Positions 24,671-33,308 of a DNA stretch of 64,000 nt are shown one piece after another. This stretch comes from VRUE01 sp963753245. GTDB taxonomy: Bacteria > Actinomycetota > Thermoleophilia > Solirubrobacterales > 70-9. The stretch covers positions 124,001-188,000 of the forward strand of contig CAVWBK010000011.1 of NCBI GenBank assembly GCA_963753245.1, in the 5' to 3' direction. The first letter of the stretch is position 1. Every line of letters starts with the position of its first letter. Both the position numbers and the translations under genes were made by a program. The notes under the pieces are model-generated. The model was given only the letters and a program-made list of their open reading frames with translations, made no database searches and was not told the DNA's origin.

Positions 24671-25156
24671 ATGCGCGTTTCCGCAAAGGCCGACTATGCC
24701 GTGCGTGCCGGAGCTGAGCTTGCTGCGGCCGGTGATGGGCCGGTCAAGGGCGAGAAGCTCGCCGAGGCACAGGACATTCCGCTGCAGTTCCTCGAGCACA
24801 TCCTGCTCGAGCTCAAGCATGCCGGGATCGTGCGCGCGAGGCGCGGCGCCAAGGGCGGCTACTGGCTTGCCCGCTCCGCCGAGGAGGTGACGATCGCCGA
24901 TGTGGTCCGCGCGGTCGAGGGTCCGATCGCCGACGTTCAGTCGACTCCACCGGAGGCGATCGAGTACCGCGGCAACTCCGAGCACCTGCGTGAGGTCTGG
25001 GTTGCGGTCCGTGCCAGTCTGCGCTCGGTTTTGGAGGAGGTCAGCCTCGCCGATCTCGTCTCCGGCAACCTGCCCCCGGTCGTCGAGGAGCTCACCTCCC
25101 AGCCCGACGCCTGGTTGACGAGCAGCGCGACCAAGGAACACCCGGTCGACGCCTAG
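24671..25156 (+). CDS. Rrf2-family transcriptional regulator
   Basis: A 161-residue DNA-binding protein. The N-terminal winged helix is typical (MRVSAKADYAVRAGAELA, then IPLQFLEHILLELKHAGIVRARRGAKGGYWLA). The three cysteines of IscR/NsrR-type [Fe-S] sensors are absent; the protein has no cysteine, so it belongs to the cluster-free group, such as CymR-like regulators of sulfur metabolism. It sits behind the TauE/SafE exporter and may control it through the inverted repeat at 23668-23686 (inference). Its stop shares CTAG with the stop of a small convergent ORF. Confidence 0.92.
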   Translation: MRVSAKADYAVRAGAELAAAGDGPVKGEKLAEAQDIPLQFLEHILLELKHAGIVRARRGAKGGYWLARSAEEVTIADVVRAVEGPIADVQSTPPEAIEYRGNSEHLREVWVAVRASLRSVLEEVSLADLVSGNLPPVVEELTSQPDAWLTSSATKEHPVDA

Positions 25157-25368
25157 GAGGAGGGGGATTCGGCTGCCTCCGAGCGAGCGCCTTCCTCGGC
25201 GGTCGGTACCAGATCGAACTCAGTGCCCAGGCGCAGCTCGCTGTAGCGCCGCGTCCAGTCGTCGTTGACGCGATCGGACTGGCGCCTCAAAGCGCCGGGC
25301 GCGATCGTCAATGAGAACTGGCAGGTCTCTCCCGACGATCCGGTCCGCTCGATCGCGGCGGGTCCCAT
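25153..25368 (-). CDS. Possible small protein overlapping the histidine phosphatase gene
   Basis: A 71-residue ORF with ATG 25368 behind GGAG at 5 nt. It overlaps the 3' end of the upstream phosphatase gene by 61 nt in another frame, and its stop shares CTAG with the Rrf2 stop. The protein is mixed polar with an acidic C-terminus (EEGARSEAAESPSS). No family was recognised. It could be real, since it fills the only unexplained stretch here and has a ribosome-binding site, but it may be chance. Confidence 0.4.
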   Translation of the reverse strand: MGPAAIERTGSSGETCQFSLTIAPGALRRQSDRVNDDWTRRYSELRLGTEFDLVPTAEEGARSEAAESPSS

Positions 25369-25913
25369 GGGCGCTCCATCCAACTGAGGCACGACCAGCC
25401 GGGCGTCTCACCGCCCACCAGGTCGCGGGCGGGCCCGGGCTCGAAGGCGCTGAGGCCACAGTTGTAGGAGCGCAGGTGCCAGATCCTGGCCGCCATCGAC
25501 GGTGTGAACTCCTCCGCCAGCAGCGAATCGAGCAGAAAGAAGCGAATGAATATTCCGTGGCTGACGATCAGTGGTCGCTCATTCGCGAGAACCCCCTCCA
25601 GATCGGCCTTCAGGCGCCATACCCTGGCCACCGCCTCCTCGAAGGTTTCGAGGCCGAGCTCATGGGCGTAGGGGAGCTCTTCGGGGGCGAGGCCGAGGGC
25701 GAGGCCGAGGGCCGCCGCCGTTTCGCTGGCGCGGCGCATCGGGCTGCTCAGCAGGCGGGTGACGCCGAAACCGGCCAGGCCAGTTCCCGCAATGTGAGCC
25801 TGTTTCACACCCCGCGCGGTGAGCCGGTCGCCGAGTTCATCGGAGAGCGGCTCGCTCCCGGTGTGCGCGTTGTGGGCCGACTCCGCGTGGCGCAGCAGCA
25901 GGGCGCGGTTCAC
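25308..25913 (-). CDS. Histidine phosphatase (phosphoglycerate mutase-like) family protein
   Basis: A 201-residue enzyme of the histidine phosphatase superfamily. The catalytic RHG-type motif reads LLLRHAESAHN at residues 4-14, followed by ARGVKQAHIAG, the second arginine in SSPMRRASETA and the second histidine in LIVSHGIFIRFF near residue 130. Relatives dephosphorylate sugar phosphates, nucleotides or proteins; the substrate is not clear. The start is GTG 25913, overlapping the stop of the VWA gene, so the two are co-translated. The frame open to 25997 lies inside that gene. Confidence 0.88.
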   Translation of the reverse strand: MNRALLLRHAESAHNAHTGSEPLSDELGDRLTARGVKQAHIAGTGLAGFGVTRLLSSPMRRASETAAALGLALGLAPEELPYAHELGLETFEEAVARVWRLKADLEGVLANERPLIVSHGIFIRFFLLDSLLAEEFTPSMAARIWHLRSYNCGLSAFEPGPARDLVGGETPGWSCLSWMERPWDPPRSSGPDRRERPASSH

Positions 25914-27319
25914 TGCTCTGTGGGCACGCCGCCGGCGACGACGTTGACAAAGTTCTCGAGGTGGCGGGTGGTCCAGCACTCGAAGGCGCCGTCGCAATAG
26001 CGCTCGTAGGCCGACATCACGGAGTCGCCGTAGTTCCAGTAGAGCTTGGGCTCGGGGTTTAGCCAGAAGAGCCGCCCGGCACGCTCGGCGAGCTGGGCAA
26101 AGACCTCGGCGTGCGGCTCGCGGCCGTTGGTGCGCGCGTCGCCCAGGACGATCACGGTCGAGCGTGGGTCGAGATCCTCGGCGAGCTCGGCCAACAGCTC
26201 GAGCCAGACCCGGCCGTAGTCGGTGTAGCCGGAGACGTCGGCGACGCCGCCCTCGCTGGAGATGCGCTCGGCGATCACCCGGAAATCGCGCTCATGCTCG
26301 AAGACCTCCGTCACCTCCGAGATCCGCTCGATGAAAACGAAGCTGCGCAGCTTGCGGAACGAGTCATGCAGGGCGTGCAGGACGGAGAGGAAGAAGACGC
26401 TCGCCGAGGTGACCGAGGTGGAGACGTCGCAGAGCACGTAGATCTCGGGGCGTCGCGGGCGCTTTGGTCGGTAGCGCAGGTGCATCGGCACGCCGCCGGT
26501 CTCCAGCGAGGCGCGCATCGTGCGACGCACGTCGACAGTCTGTCCCTTGCGCCGGCCGCGCTGCTCGTGGCCGAGCGTCGCCAGGCGCCGCTTCATCTGT
26601 GAGACGGCGCGGTGCACGGCGGCCAGGTCCTGGGTCGGGCTGCTGGGCAAGGCACGATCGAGGTCGGCAAGGGGCCGGGCGGGGGGCAGGGTGGAGGTGC
26701 GCTCGATCAGGTCGCGCTCGAGCTCGCGGCGCAGGTGGCGCTCAAAGCGGTTGAGCTGATCACGGTCGATCGGCTCCAGCTCGGCGGCCCCATCCTCGGG
26801 TCGGGGTTGGGTGCCGGCCGAGAGGCCGAGGGTGCGGCGGATCCGCTGCACGTCGACACCGACCACGCCCGAGCCCTCGCCCTGGCGTCCGAATGCCGCA
26901 ATCGCGAGCCGCGCGAGGTCGCGCATCTCGCCGTCGTCGCCCTCGATGATCGCCTGGCGAATCTGCTCGCGGAGCTCGTCGAGGTCGAGGCGCTCGCCAC
27001 CGGTGTGGCGGCGGCCCTCCTCTCCGATCCCGCGCTCGATCGCCTCGGCCTCGGCGGTGCGAAAGAACCAGCGCTCGAAGATCAGCTCAAAGAGCCTGCG
27101 GTCCTCCTGGGACTTGGCGATCGTCGCGGCCAGCGCCTCACGGAAGTCGGCCTGAGAGGTCCAGGGCACCTGTTCGAGAGCCGCGAATGCATCGAGGATC
27201 TCCGAGGTCCCAACCGCGATTCCTTCGCCGCGCAACTCCTCGCAGAAGCCGAGTAGCTTCGCGGCCAGCCCCGGCGGACCGGCGTCGGGCTTGGGTCCGT
27301 AGGGCGATTGCGGTTTCAT
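25910..27319 (-). CDS. VWA-domain CoxE-like protein
   Basis: A 469-residue cytoplasmic protein with a C-terminal von Willebrand A domain of the CoxE type. The metal-ion adhesion motif DVSTS is near residue 305, the threonine in SGYTDYG near 375 and the aspartate in VLGDARTNG near 405. The N-terminal half is helical and charged. Such proteins work with MoxR AAA ATPases as chaperones that insert cofactors or assemble complexes; a MoxR gene lies at 29610 on the same strand, separated by an ABC pair on the other strand. The start at 27319 has TATTAT ending 7 nt upstream and shares this promoter with the divergent gene at 27338. Confidence 0.9.
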   Translation of the reverse strand: MKPQSPYGPKPDAGPPGLAAKLLGFCEELRGEGIAVGTSEILDAFAALEQVPWTSQADFREALAATIAKSQEDRRLFELIFERWFFRTAEAEAIERGIGEEGRRHTGGERLDLDELREQIRQAIIEGDDGEMRDLARLAIAAFGRQGEGSGVVGVDVQRIRRTLGLSAGTQPRPEDGAAELEPIDRDQLNRFERHLRRELERDLIERTSTLPPARPLADLDRALPSSPTQDLAAVHRAVSQMKRRLATLGHEQRGRRKGQTVDVRRTMRASLETGGVPMHLRYRPKRPRRPEIYVLCDVSTSVTSASVFFLSVLHALHDSFRKLRSFVFIERISEVTEVFEHERDFRVIAERISSEGGVADVSGYTDYGRVWLELLAELAEDLDPRSTVIVLGDARTNGREPHAEVFAQLAERAGRLFWLNPEPKLYWNYGDSVMSAYERYCDGAFECWTTRHLENFVNVVAGGVPTEQ

Positions 27320-27337
27320 CGGCCCGATAATAGGAGC

Positions 27338-28918
27338 ATGGGCACGGGCCGGGTCAGCGTCGAGGGGTCGGCAGCGCTCGCGTTGCGGGAGATGCGGGCC
27401 GCGCGGCGGCGGCGCTACGTCCAGCAGCTCGACCTGATGGAGGTTCTCTACCGGGTCTACGTCGGCGCCATCTTCGCCGCGGTTGGACTCGGCGTCCTGG
27501 CCGGCGCCGTCAACGAGGCCGCGGCGACTCCGACGGCGATCAACTCCCTGCGCTCGCACGGGCCGGCGCTTCTGGGCATGGCAGTTGCAGTCTGCGTTCT
27601 TGCCGGTTTGCGCGCCGGCGCCCGCGGCGGTCCGCTCGCGATCGAGAAGGCCGAGCTCCAGTACGTACTGCTGGCACCGGTCGACCGAGGGGCCGCGTTG
27701 CGACCGGCGGCCTGGCGCCAGCTGAGGATCGGTGCCCTCAGCGGCGCGATCCTCGGCGCGGTCGTCGGAAACTTTGTCTTCCGGCGCCTGCCGGGCTCGC
27801 CGCTCGTGTGGATCCTCTGCCTCGCCCTCTTCGGCGCCTTGGTCCCCTGCTGTGTCCTCGCCGGCGCGCTGCTGGCCAGCGGTCGGCGTCTGCGTCCCCT
27901 GTTCGCCGCCGCAGCCGGGGTCCTCGTCCTCGCCTGGTCTGGGGCCGACCTGGCTCTTGGTTGGAGTAGCTCGCCGGCGACGATGCTCGGTGACCTGGCG
28001 ACGCTGCCGCTGCAAAGTGGCGGCCGCGTTGAGCTCGCGGCTCTCGGCGTCGCCGTCGTCTTCGCGCTCCTGGGCTTCGGGCTGATCGGCCTCGGTGGGA
28101 TTCTCCTCGAGGCCGCCCGGCGGCGCGCGTCGCTGACCGCCGAGCTGCGCTTCTCGGCGTCGGTTCAGGATCTGCGCACGGTCGTCCTCCTGCGGCGCCA
28201 GCTTGCCTCCGAGCGGCCGCGCCGACGCCCCTGGCTGCGACTCGGGGTCGGGGCTGCGAGCCGCCATCCGATCTGGCGACGCGGTTGGCAGAGTCTTCTG
28301 CGCTGGCCCGCTGCACGGGTCGCTCGCGCGGCCCTGCTCGGCGTCCTCGCCGGGGCGGTCATGGTCGGGGCCTGGAGCGGGGCGACCGCCGCCTTCTTCG
28401 TGCCGGGCGTGCTGCTGTTCATCGCGGCACTCGATTCGATTGAGCCGCTCGCGCAGGAGTCCGATCACCCGACCAGGCGTCAGCTGCTGCCCCTCGCCTC
28501 CTCCAAACTGATGCCCCGCCACCTCGCTGCGCCAGCGGCCGTGATCGCGGCGATGATCTTCCTTGCAGCGGCAGCGGCAGCGGCAATCGGCGGGGAGGGG
28601 GGAACCGCTCTCGGCGTCGCGGCCGTGATGGCAGTTCCGGGGGCGTTGGTCTTGGCCTGTTGCGCCGCCTTCAGCGCCACCGCCGATCCCTACGCCTACC
28701 TGTTGGTCCCGCAGATCGGCTACGCGGTATCGGCCGCGCCGGTACTCGGTGCGGCCCTGGCGATTGGCCTGCCGACACTGATCGCCCGCGAAGCGCAGCG
28801 CCATGGGGGGCAGCCGGTGCCGGCCGCGGCCGGGGTCGCGTTCGTGATCGCGGCGGTTTCGATGGCGCTGGTGGCGGTTCTCGGGCAGCGCTTTGCCAAA
28901 CGGGACGCGGCGGCGTGA
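27338..28918 (+). CDS. ABC-2-like membrane protein, exporter permease
   Basis: A 526-residue membrane protein with about twelve hydrophobic segments separated by Arg-rich loops. It precedes an ABC ATPase gene with a 1-nt overlap, so it is probably the permease of that exporter. The middle region (residues 250-330) is soluble and basic. No residue-level family motif was recognised. The ATG at 27338 is 6 nt after GATAAT; the corresponding -10 on the other strand serves the VWA gene. Confidence 0.8.
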   Translation: MGTGRVSVEGSAALALREMRAARRRRYVQQLDLMEVLYRVYVGAIFAAVGLGVLAGAVNEAAATPTAINSLRSHGPALLGMAVAVCVLAGLRAGARGGPLAIEKAELQYVLLAPVDRGAALRPAAWRQLRIGALSGAILGAVVGNFVFRRLPGSPLVWILCLALFGALVPCCVLAGALLASGRRLRPLFAAAAGVLVLAWSGADLALGWSSSPATMLGDLATLPLQSGGRVELAALGVAVVFALLGFGLIGLGGILLEAARRRASLTAELRFSASVQDLRTVVLLRRQLASERPRRRPWLRLGVGAASRHPIWRRGWQSLLRWPAARVARAALLGVLAGAVMVGAWSGATAAFFVPGVLLFIAALDSIEPLAQESDHPTRRQLLPLASSKLMPRHLAAPAAVIAAMIFLAAAAAAAIGGEGGTALGVAAVMAVPGALVLACCAAFSATADPYAYLLVPQIGYAVSAAPVLGAALAIGLPTLIAREAQRHGGQPVPAAAGVAFVIAAVSMALVAVLGQRFAKRDAAA

Positions 28919-29604
28919 TGAACACGAAGGCGCCGGTCTTGTGTGCCCGCGGGCTCGGTCGCAGCTATGACGGTTTCGTCGCCTTGTCCTCTTTCGCCGT
29001 TGAGGTGAGCGCCGGGGAGCTGATCGCCCTGGTCGGCCCAAACGGGGCGGGCAAGACGACCTTTCTGACCCTCGCGGCGGGACTACTGGAGCCCACCGCG
29101 GGGCTGGTCGAGGTCGACGGTGCCGCCGCCGGCACGATCGAGGCCCGGCGGGCGCTCTCCTATCTCCCCGATACCCCGGTCTTCTACGAGGACCTCAGCG
29201 TCGCCGAGCACATGGTCTACCTGGCGGCTCTGCACGGGGTAGGGGATCCCGGCTCCCGGATCGATTCGTTACTGGAGCGGCTCGGCCTCGCCGAATGGCA
29301 TGACGGATTGGCGGCCGAACTCAGCCACGGCATGCGCCAGAAGGCCTCGATCGCCCTCGCCTTCGTGCGTCCGTTCTCGGTTCTGCTCGCCGATGAGCCC
29401 TTCGACGGCCTGGATCCGCCCAGTCGCGAAGTCCTCTTCGAGCTCCTCGCCGAGGCTCGTGCGGACGGCGCCGCTGTCGTCGTCTCCACCCACCGTCCTG
29501 ACGTGATGGCTGCGGCCAGCCGCTGCGTCGCGATTCGCGACGGCAGGCTCGCCTTCGACGGGGCACCGGAGGAGCGCGCACTCGCCGAATTCTTCGACGA
29601 GTAG
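28918..29604 (+). CDS. ABC transporter ATP-binding protein (CcmA/NatA-like)
   Basis: A 228-residue ATPase. Walker A is GPNGAGKT near residue 40, the signature is LSHGMRQKASIALAF (the HG variant seen in exporters), Walker B is VLLADEPFDGLDP and the switch histidine is in VVSTHRPD. It belongs to the CcmA/NatA/DRA-type exporter group. It starts at ATG overlapping the TGA of the membrane protein by one base (TGATG), and its end faces the MoxR gene, 5 bp away, with no clear terminator. Confidence 0.92.
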   Translation: MNTKAPVLCARGLGRSYDGFVALSSFAVEVSAGELIALVGPNGAGKTTFLTLAAGLLEPTAGLVEVDGAAAGTIEARRALSYLPDTPVFYEDLSVAEHMVYLAALHGVGDPGSRIDSLLERLGLAEWHDGLAAELSHGMRQKASIALAFVRPFSVLLADEPFDGLDPPSREVLFELLAEARADGAAVVVSTHRPDVMAAASRCVAIRDGRLAFDGAPEERALAEFFDE

Positions 29605-29609
29605 CTAAT

Positions 29610-30494
29610 CTAAGGGGCTGTCGGACTGGAGGGCGTGCCGAGTTTCACGCCGACCCGCTCCGCGACCAGGTCGATGTCGGTGCGGTGCTTGACGATGATC
29701 GACATCGACTGCTTGAAGGTCTCCTGGTCGATGTCCTCCGATCCCATCAGCAGCAGGGTGCGAGCCCAGTCGATCGACTCGGCGATTGAGGGCGGCTTCT
29801 TGAGGTCGAGCGCGCGAACCATGCGGACAACCTCGACAAGCCGGGTCGTCAGGGCCTCGGAGAGCTCCGGCGCGTGCAGGCGGACGATCTCGATCTCGCG
29901 CCCGAGCTCGGGATAATCGAGCCAGAGATAGAGGCAGCGGCGCTTCAGCGCCTCGGTCAGCTCACGCGAGTTGTTGGAGGTGAGGACGACGATCGGCATC
30001 GTCGTCGCGCTCACCTGTCCCAACTCTGGAATCGTCATCTGGAAGTCGGAAAGCAGCTCGAGCAGCATCGCCTCGAACTCCTGATCGGTCTTATCGATCT
30101 CATCGATCAGTAGGACGACTGGCTCAGGGCTGGCGATCGCCTGCATCAGCGGCCGCTCGAGCAGGAACTCGCTGCTGAAGATGTCGTCCTGGACGTCGTT
30201 CCAACCGGCCTCGCCGCCGGCCTGGATGCGCAGCAGCTGCTTGCGGTAATTCCACTCATACATCGCCTTGGCCTCATCGAGGCCCTCATAGCACTGCAGG
30301 CGGATCAGCTCGCGGCCGGTGGCGCGCGCGAGGGCCTTGGCCAGCTCGGTCTTGCCGACCCCGGCCGGGCCCTCGACCAAGACCGGCTTGCCGAGCCGCT
30401 GGGCGAGGAAGGAGACCAGCGCCGCCGGCTCGTCGGCGAGGTAGCCGACCGCGGCCAGCGCCTCCTTCGTCTCTGCCACAGAGCCATCGACCAT
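29610..30494 (-). CDS. MoxR-family AAA+ ATPase
   Basis: A 294-residue MoxR ATPase. Walker A is GPAGVGKTELAKALA near residue 46, Walker B is VVLLIDEIDKTD near residue 120, sensor 1 is IVVLTSNNSRE and the arginine finger lies in LKRRCLYLWLDYPE. MoxR proteins partner with VWA proteins in protein-complex maturation (for example CoxD/CoxE), and the likely partner is the VWA gene at 25910. The ATG at 30494 has TATCCT ending 7 nt upstream; a divergent small gene uses the overlapping sequence on the other strand. The long upstream frame is antisense to the lipoprotein at 30798. Confidence 0.93.
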   Translation of the reverse strand: MVDGSVAETKEALAAVGYLADEPAALVSFLAQRLGKPVLVEGPAGVGKTELAKALARATGRELIRLQCYEGLDEAKAMYEWNYRKQLLRIQAGGEAGWNDVQDDIFSSEFLLERPLMQAIASPEPVVLLIDEIDKTDQEFEAMLLELLSDFQMTIPELGQVSATTMPIVVLTSNNSRELTEALKRRCLYLWLDYPELGREIEIVRLHAPELSEALTTRLVEVVRMVRALDLKKPPSIAESIDWARTLLLMGSEDIDQETFKQSMSIIVKHRTDIDLVAERVGVKLGTPSSPTAP

Positions 30495-30517
30495 GCGGCG
30501 AAGGATAATCCGGGACC

Positions 30518-30748
30518 GTGCTCGACCTCGGCCCGCCATTCGCCGCCTTCCTCCCGCACAGCATCGGCCCCTACATCGCCGTGATGCTGAGCGGCTTCGT
30601 GTTCGGCACCCTCGGATATATGTCGAGCACCCGCTGGCTGGTCGCGGCGGGCGTGATCCTCGTCTTCCTCGGCGCCTTCCTCTTCCCCTTGGCGCTGACC
30701 GTGAGCACCGAAACCCCGGCCCAGGTCGAAAGGTCACCGTCGCCCTGA
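30518..30748 (+). CDS. Small two-helix membrane protein
   Basis: 76 residues with two membrane helices (about 19-36 and 41-60) and a Pro/Ser-rich tail. Start is GTG, placed 8 nt after GATAAT in the 23-bp gap to the divergent MoxR gene. The following lipoprotein gene begins 49 nt downstream with its own Shine-Dalgarno sequence. No family was recognised. Confidence 0.7.
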   Translation: MLDLGPPFAAFLPHSIGPYIAVMLSGFVFGTLGYMSSTRWLVAAGVILVFLGAFLFPLALTVSTETPAQVERSPSP

Positions 30749-30797
30749 TTGGCCTACTATCGGGCGTCCGTTTCCCGACTCCCGGAGGAGTTCCGCT

Positions 30798-31910
30798 TTG
30801 AGCCGACTTCGAATCCTTTTGATCTTTGCCGCACTTGCAGGCCTGGCCACGGTCTTTGCCGCCTGTGGCAGCAGTAGCAGCAGCGGTAGTGAAGAAGACC
30901 CCAAGGCGGTCCTCAAGGATGCGACCTTCGAAGGAATCGAAAGTGCCGACCTCGAACTTTCGCTCGGTATCAACGTCAGCGGCAACAAGGGCGGCAACGT
31001 CAACGTCAACGTCTCCGGCCCATTTCAGAGCAAGGCCAACAGTCAGTACCCCGAACTCGACATGACCGCCGAAGCCAGCGGTGAAGTCAACGGCAGCAGC
31101 TTCGAAAAAGAAGCCGGCCTGGTCCTGGTTCCCAACAAAGCCTTCGTCAGCTATGAAGGTGAAAATTACGAAGTCGACCCGACCACCTTCAGTTTCATCG
31201 AATCGGCGATCAACCAGTCCAACAGCCAGGGAGAATCGCCGACCGAAACCAGCAGCGCCTGTCAGCAGGCGGCCGCCGGGCTCAAGGTTGGCGAATTCGT
31301 CACCAACCTGACCAATGAAGGTGGGGCTGAAGTTGGCGGCACCGAAACGACCAAGGTCAGCGGAGACCTCGACGTTCCGGGGGCGATCAGCGAGGTCATG
31401 AAGCTGGCCGAAAACCCGGCCTGCAGCTCCTCGCTCGAACAGGCCGGATCGCTGCCGCTCGCGCAGCTCGGCAAGGCAAAATCTGAAATCGAAAGCGCGC
31501 TTAAGAACGCCCACGTGGTCGTCTACGTCGGCGAAGACAACATCGTGCGTCGCTTCACCGCCGAATTCGAAATCGAACCAACTGGGGCCAGCGAAAAGGT
31601 CGAGATCGAAATCGACCTGAGCTTCAACAAGGTCAATGAAGAACAGGAAATTAAGACGCCGACCGGCGCCCAGCCGCTCGAAGGCCTGTTCAAAAAACTG
31701 AAAGTAAATCCGCTCGAATTGCTCCAGGGTGTGCAGGGCGGCCAGGGCTTTAATCTCGAAGGCCTGCTCAACGAAGCGATCGGCGGTTCGGGGGCAGCCG
31801 GCGTCACGTCACCGAGCGGGGGCGTCAACCCGCAGGCGATTGAAAAGTGCGCCAAGGAAGCGAGCTCTCCGGCTGAACTCAAGAACTGCATCGGGGGAGC
31901 CGCCGGCTAG
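30798..31910 (+). CDS. Secreted lipoprotein, LppX/LprG-like by appearance, unknown function
   Basis: 370 residues with a lipoprotein signal (residues 1-22, ending VFAAC) and a long acidic, Asn/Gly/Ser-rich beta-type extracytoplasmic part; this is the general look of actinobacterial LppX/LprG-type lipid-binding lipoproteins, but no diagnostic motif was found. The start is TTG behind a strong GGAGGAG. By hand count Glu is encoded by 40 GAA and 2 GAG, whereas neighbouring genes use mostly GAG. A strong terminator hairpin lies 24 nt after the stop, so this is a single, probably well-expressed unit. It might be an adaptation to high expression or a sign of transfer. Confidence 0.75.
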   Translation: MSRLRILLIFAALAGLATVFAACGSSSSSGSEEDPKAVLKDATFEGIESADLELSLGINVSGNKGGNVNVNVSGPFQSKANSQYPELDMTAEASGEVNGSSFEKEAGLVLVPNKAFVSYEGENYEVDPTTFSFIESAINQSNSQGESPTETSSACQQAAAGLKVGEFVTNLTNEGGAEVGGTETTKVSGDLDVPGAISEVMKLAENPACSSSLEQAGSLPLAQLGKAKSEIESALKNAHVVVYVGEDNIVRRFTAEFEIEPTGASEKVEIEIDLSFNKVNEEQEIKTPTGAQPLEGLFKKLKVNPLELLQGVQGGQGFNLEGLLNEAIGGSGAAGVTSPSGGVNPQAIEKCAKEASSPAELKNCIGGAAG

Positions 31911-31933
31911 CCGGCCAGCGGCAAGCGTCTTGC

Positions 31934-31966
31934 GGAGGGCCTCGCCGTGCGGGGCCCTCCGTCTTT
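31934..31966 (+). terminator. Intrinsic terminator of the lipoprotein gene
   Basis: GGAGGGCC (31934-31941) pairs with GGCCCTCC (31953-31960) over an 11-nt loop, followed by GTCTTT. It lies just before the -10 of caxA. Confidence 0.75.
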
Positions 31967-31986
31967 GCGCTTAGGCTTGCGCGGAG

Positions 31987-33117
31987 ATGGAGAGCGCCAG
32001 TCGCCAGCCCCGCTTCGACGCGGCCTTCCTGCGCAGTCCCCAGGGCTGGCCCTATCTGCTCGCGCCGCTGATCCCGGTCGCTGTCGCCCTCGCCCTACTC
32101 AACGCCAGCGCCGGCCTGGTCTTCGTGACCGCGGCACTCGGAATCATCCCGACTGCAGCCCTGATGGGCCGAGCGACCGAGGAGCTCGCGGCTCGATCAG
32201 GTCCAGGGATCGGCGGCCTGCTGAACGTCACCTTCGGCAACGCGCCTGAGTTGATCATCGCCCTCTTTGCCCTTGGTCAGGGCCTGCATGAGGTGGTCAA
32301 GGCCTCGATCATCGGCTCGATCATCGGCAATATCCTGCTCGTGCTCGGGGGCGCGATGCTCGCCGGTGGCCTGGGGCGCGAAAAGCAGACCTTCAGTCGA
32401 ACCGGGGCCAGCATCCAGACCTCGATGCTTTTGCTCGCCGCCGCGGCACTCCTGATGCCGGCGATCTTCGAGCTGGTCGAGGGCAAGGGTCTGCCCCAAC
32501 CCGGCGCCCAGATCGTCGACTACGGCTCCACCGTCGAGCACCTCTCGCTTGCCGTTGCCATCGTCCTGATCGTTACCTATGTCCTCGGCCTGGTCTTTTC
32601 CCTAAAGACTCACCGCGATCTCTTCAACCCCGAGTACGGGGATGAGGACAGCTGGGGCTGGTCGGTCCGCGCTTCAGTGATTGCCCTGGCGATCGCCGGT
32701 GTGCTGGTCGGGGTCATGTCGGAGGTTCTGGTCAGCTCGATCAGCGAAGCCTCAAAGTCGGTCGGCCTCTCGGAGTTCTTCATCGGTGTGATTGTCGTCG
32801 CGATCGTCGGCAATGCCGCAGAGCATTGGGTCGCCGTCCTCGTCGCGATGAAAGACAAGATGGACCTCTCGGTCAATATCGCGATCGGCTCCAGCGCCCA
32901 GGTGGCCCTGTTCGTCGCACCGGTGTTGGTCCTTGCCTCATTTTTCATCGGGCCACACCCGCTGGCCCTGGTTTTCAACGGCTTTGAGCTGGGTGCAGTC
33001 CTGATCGCAATCCTGATCGCCAACTACGTCACCCAGGACGGCGAGTCGACCTGGTTTGAGGGCGTGCAGCTGCTGGCGGTCTACATCGTCTTCGGCATCG
33101 CCTTCTTCTACGCCTGA
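31987..33117 (+). CDS. Calcium/proton exchanger (CaxA)
   Basis: A 376-residue Ca2+/H+ antiporter of the CaCA superfamily with about eleven helices. The two signature repeats are TFGNAPELIIALFAL near residue 83 and VGNAAEHWVAVLVAM near residue 280, with the conserved Glu residues for ion binding. An acidic loop lies between the halves. TAGGCT (31972-31977) ends 9 nt before the ATG, so the mRNA is probably leaderless or nearly so. It removes calcium or other divalent cations from the cytoplasm. Confidence 0.92.
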   Translation: MESASRQPRFDAAFLRSPQGWPYLLAPLIPVAVALALLNASAGLVFVTAALGIIPTAALMGRATEELAARSGPGIGGLLNVTFGNAPELIIALFALGQGLHEVVKASIIGSIIGNILLVLGGAMLAGGLGREKQTFSRTGASIQTSMLLLAAAALLMPAIFELVEGKGLPQPGAQIVDYGSTVEHLSLAVAIVLIVTYVLGLVFSLKTHRDLFNPEYGDEDSWGWSVRASVIALAIAGVLVGVMSEVLVSSISEASKSVGLSEFFIGVIVVAIVGNAAEHWVAVLVAMKDKMDLSVNIAIGSSAQVALFVAPVLVLASFFIGPHPLALVFNGFELGAVLIAILIANYVTQDGESTWFEGVQLLAVYIVFGIAFFYA

Positions 33118-33308
33118 GCATCGAGGAGTTTCGTCGCCACGGCGGCGGGCGACCCCGAGGTGAGGTGCGGATCGACTTGGCTGTGGGCGGGTCCCTTCTT
33201 GGCGGGCCGAGAGTGATCGCCCCGGCCTCCTCGCTGCTGGGCTCGCGGATCCACTCGCGCGGAAACCGGATCCCTGGGTCGGCGGTCGTTCAGCGCTGGC
33301 TGGGTATC

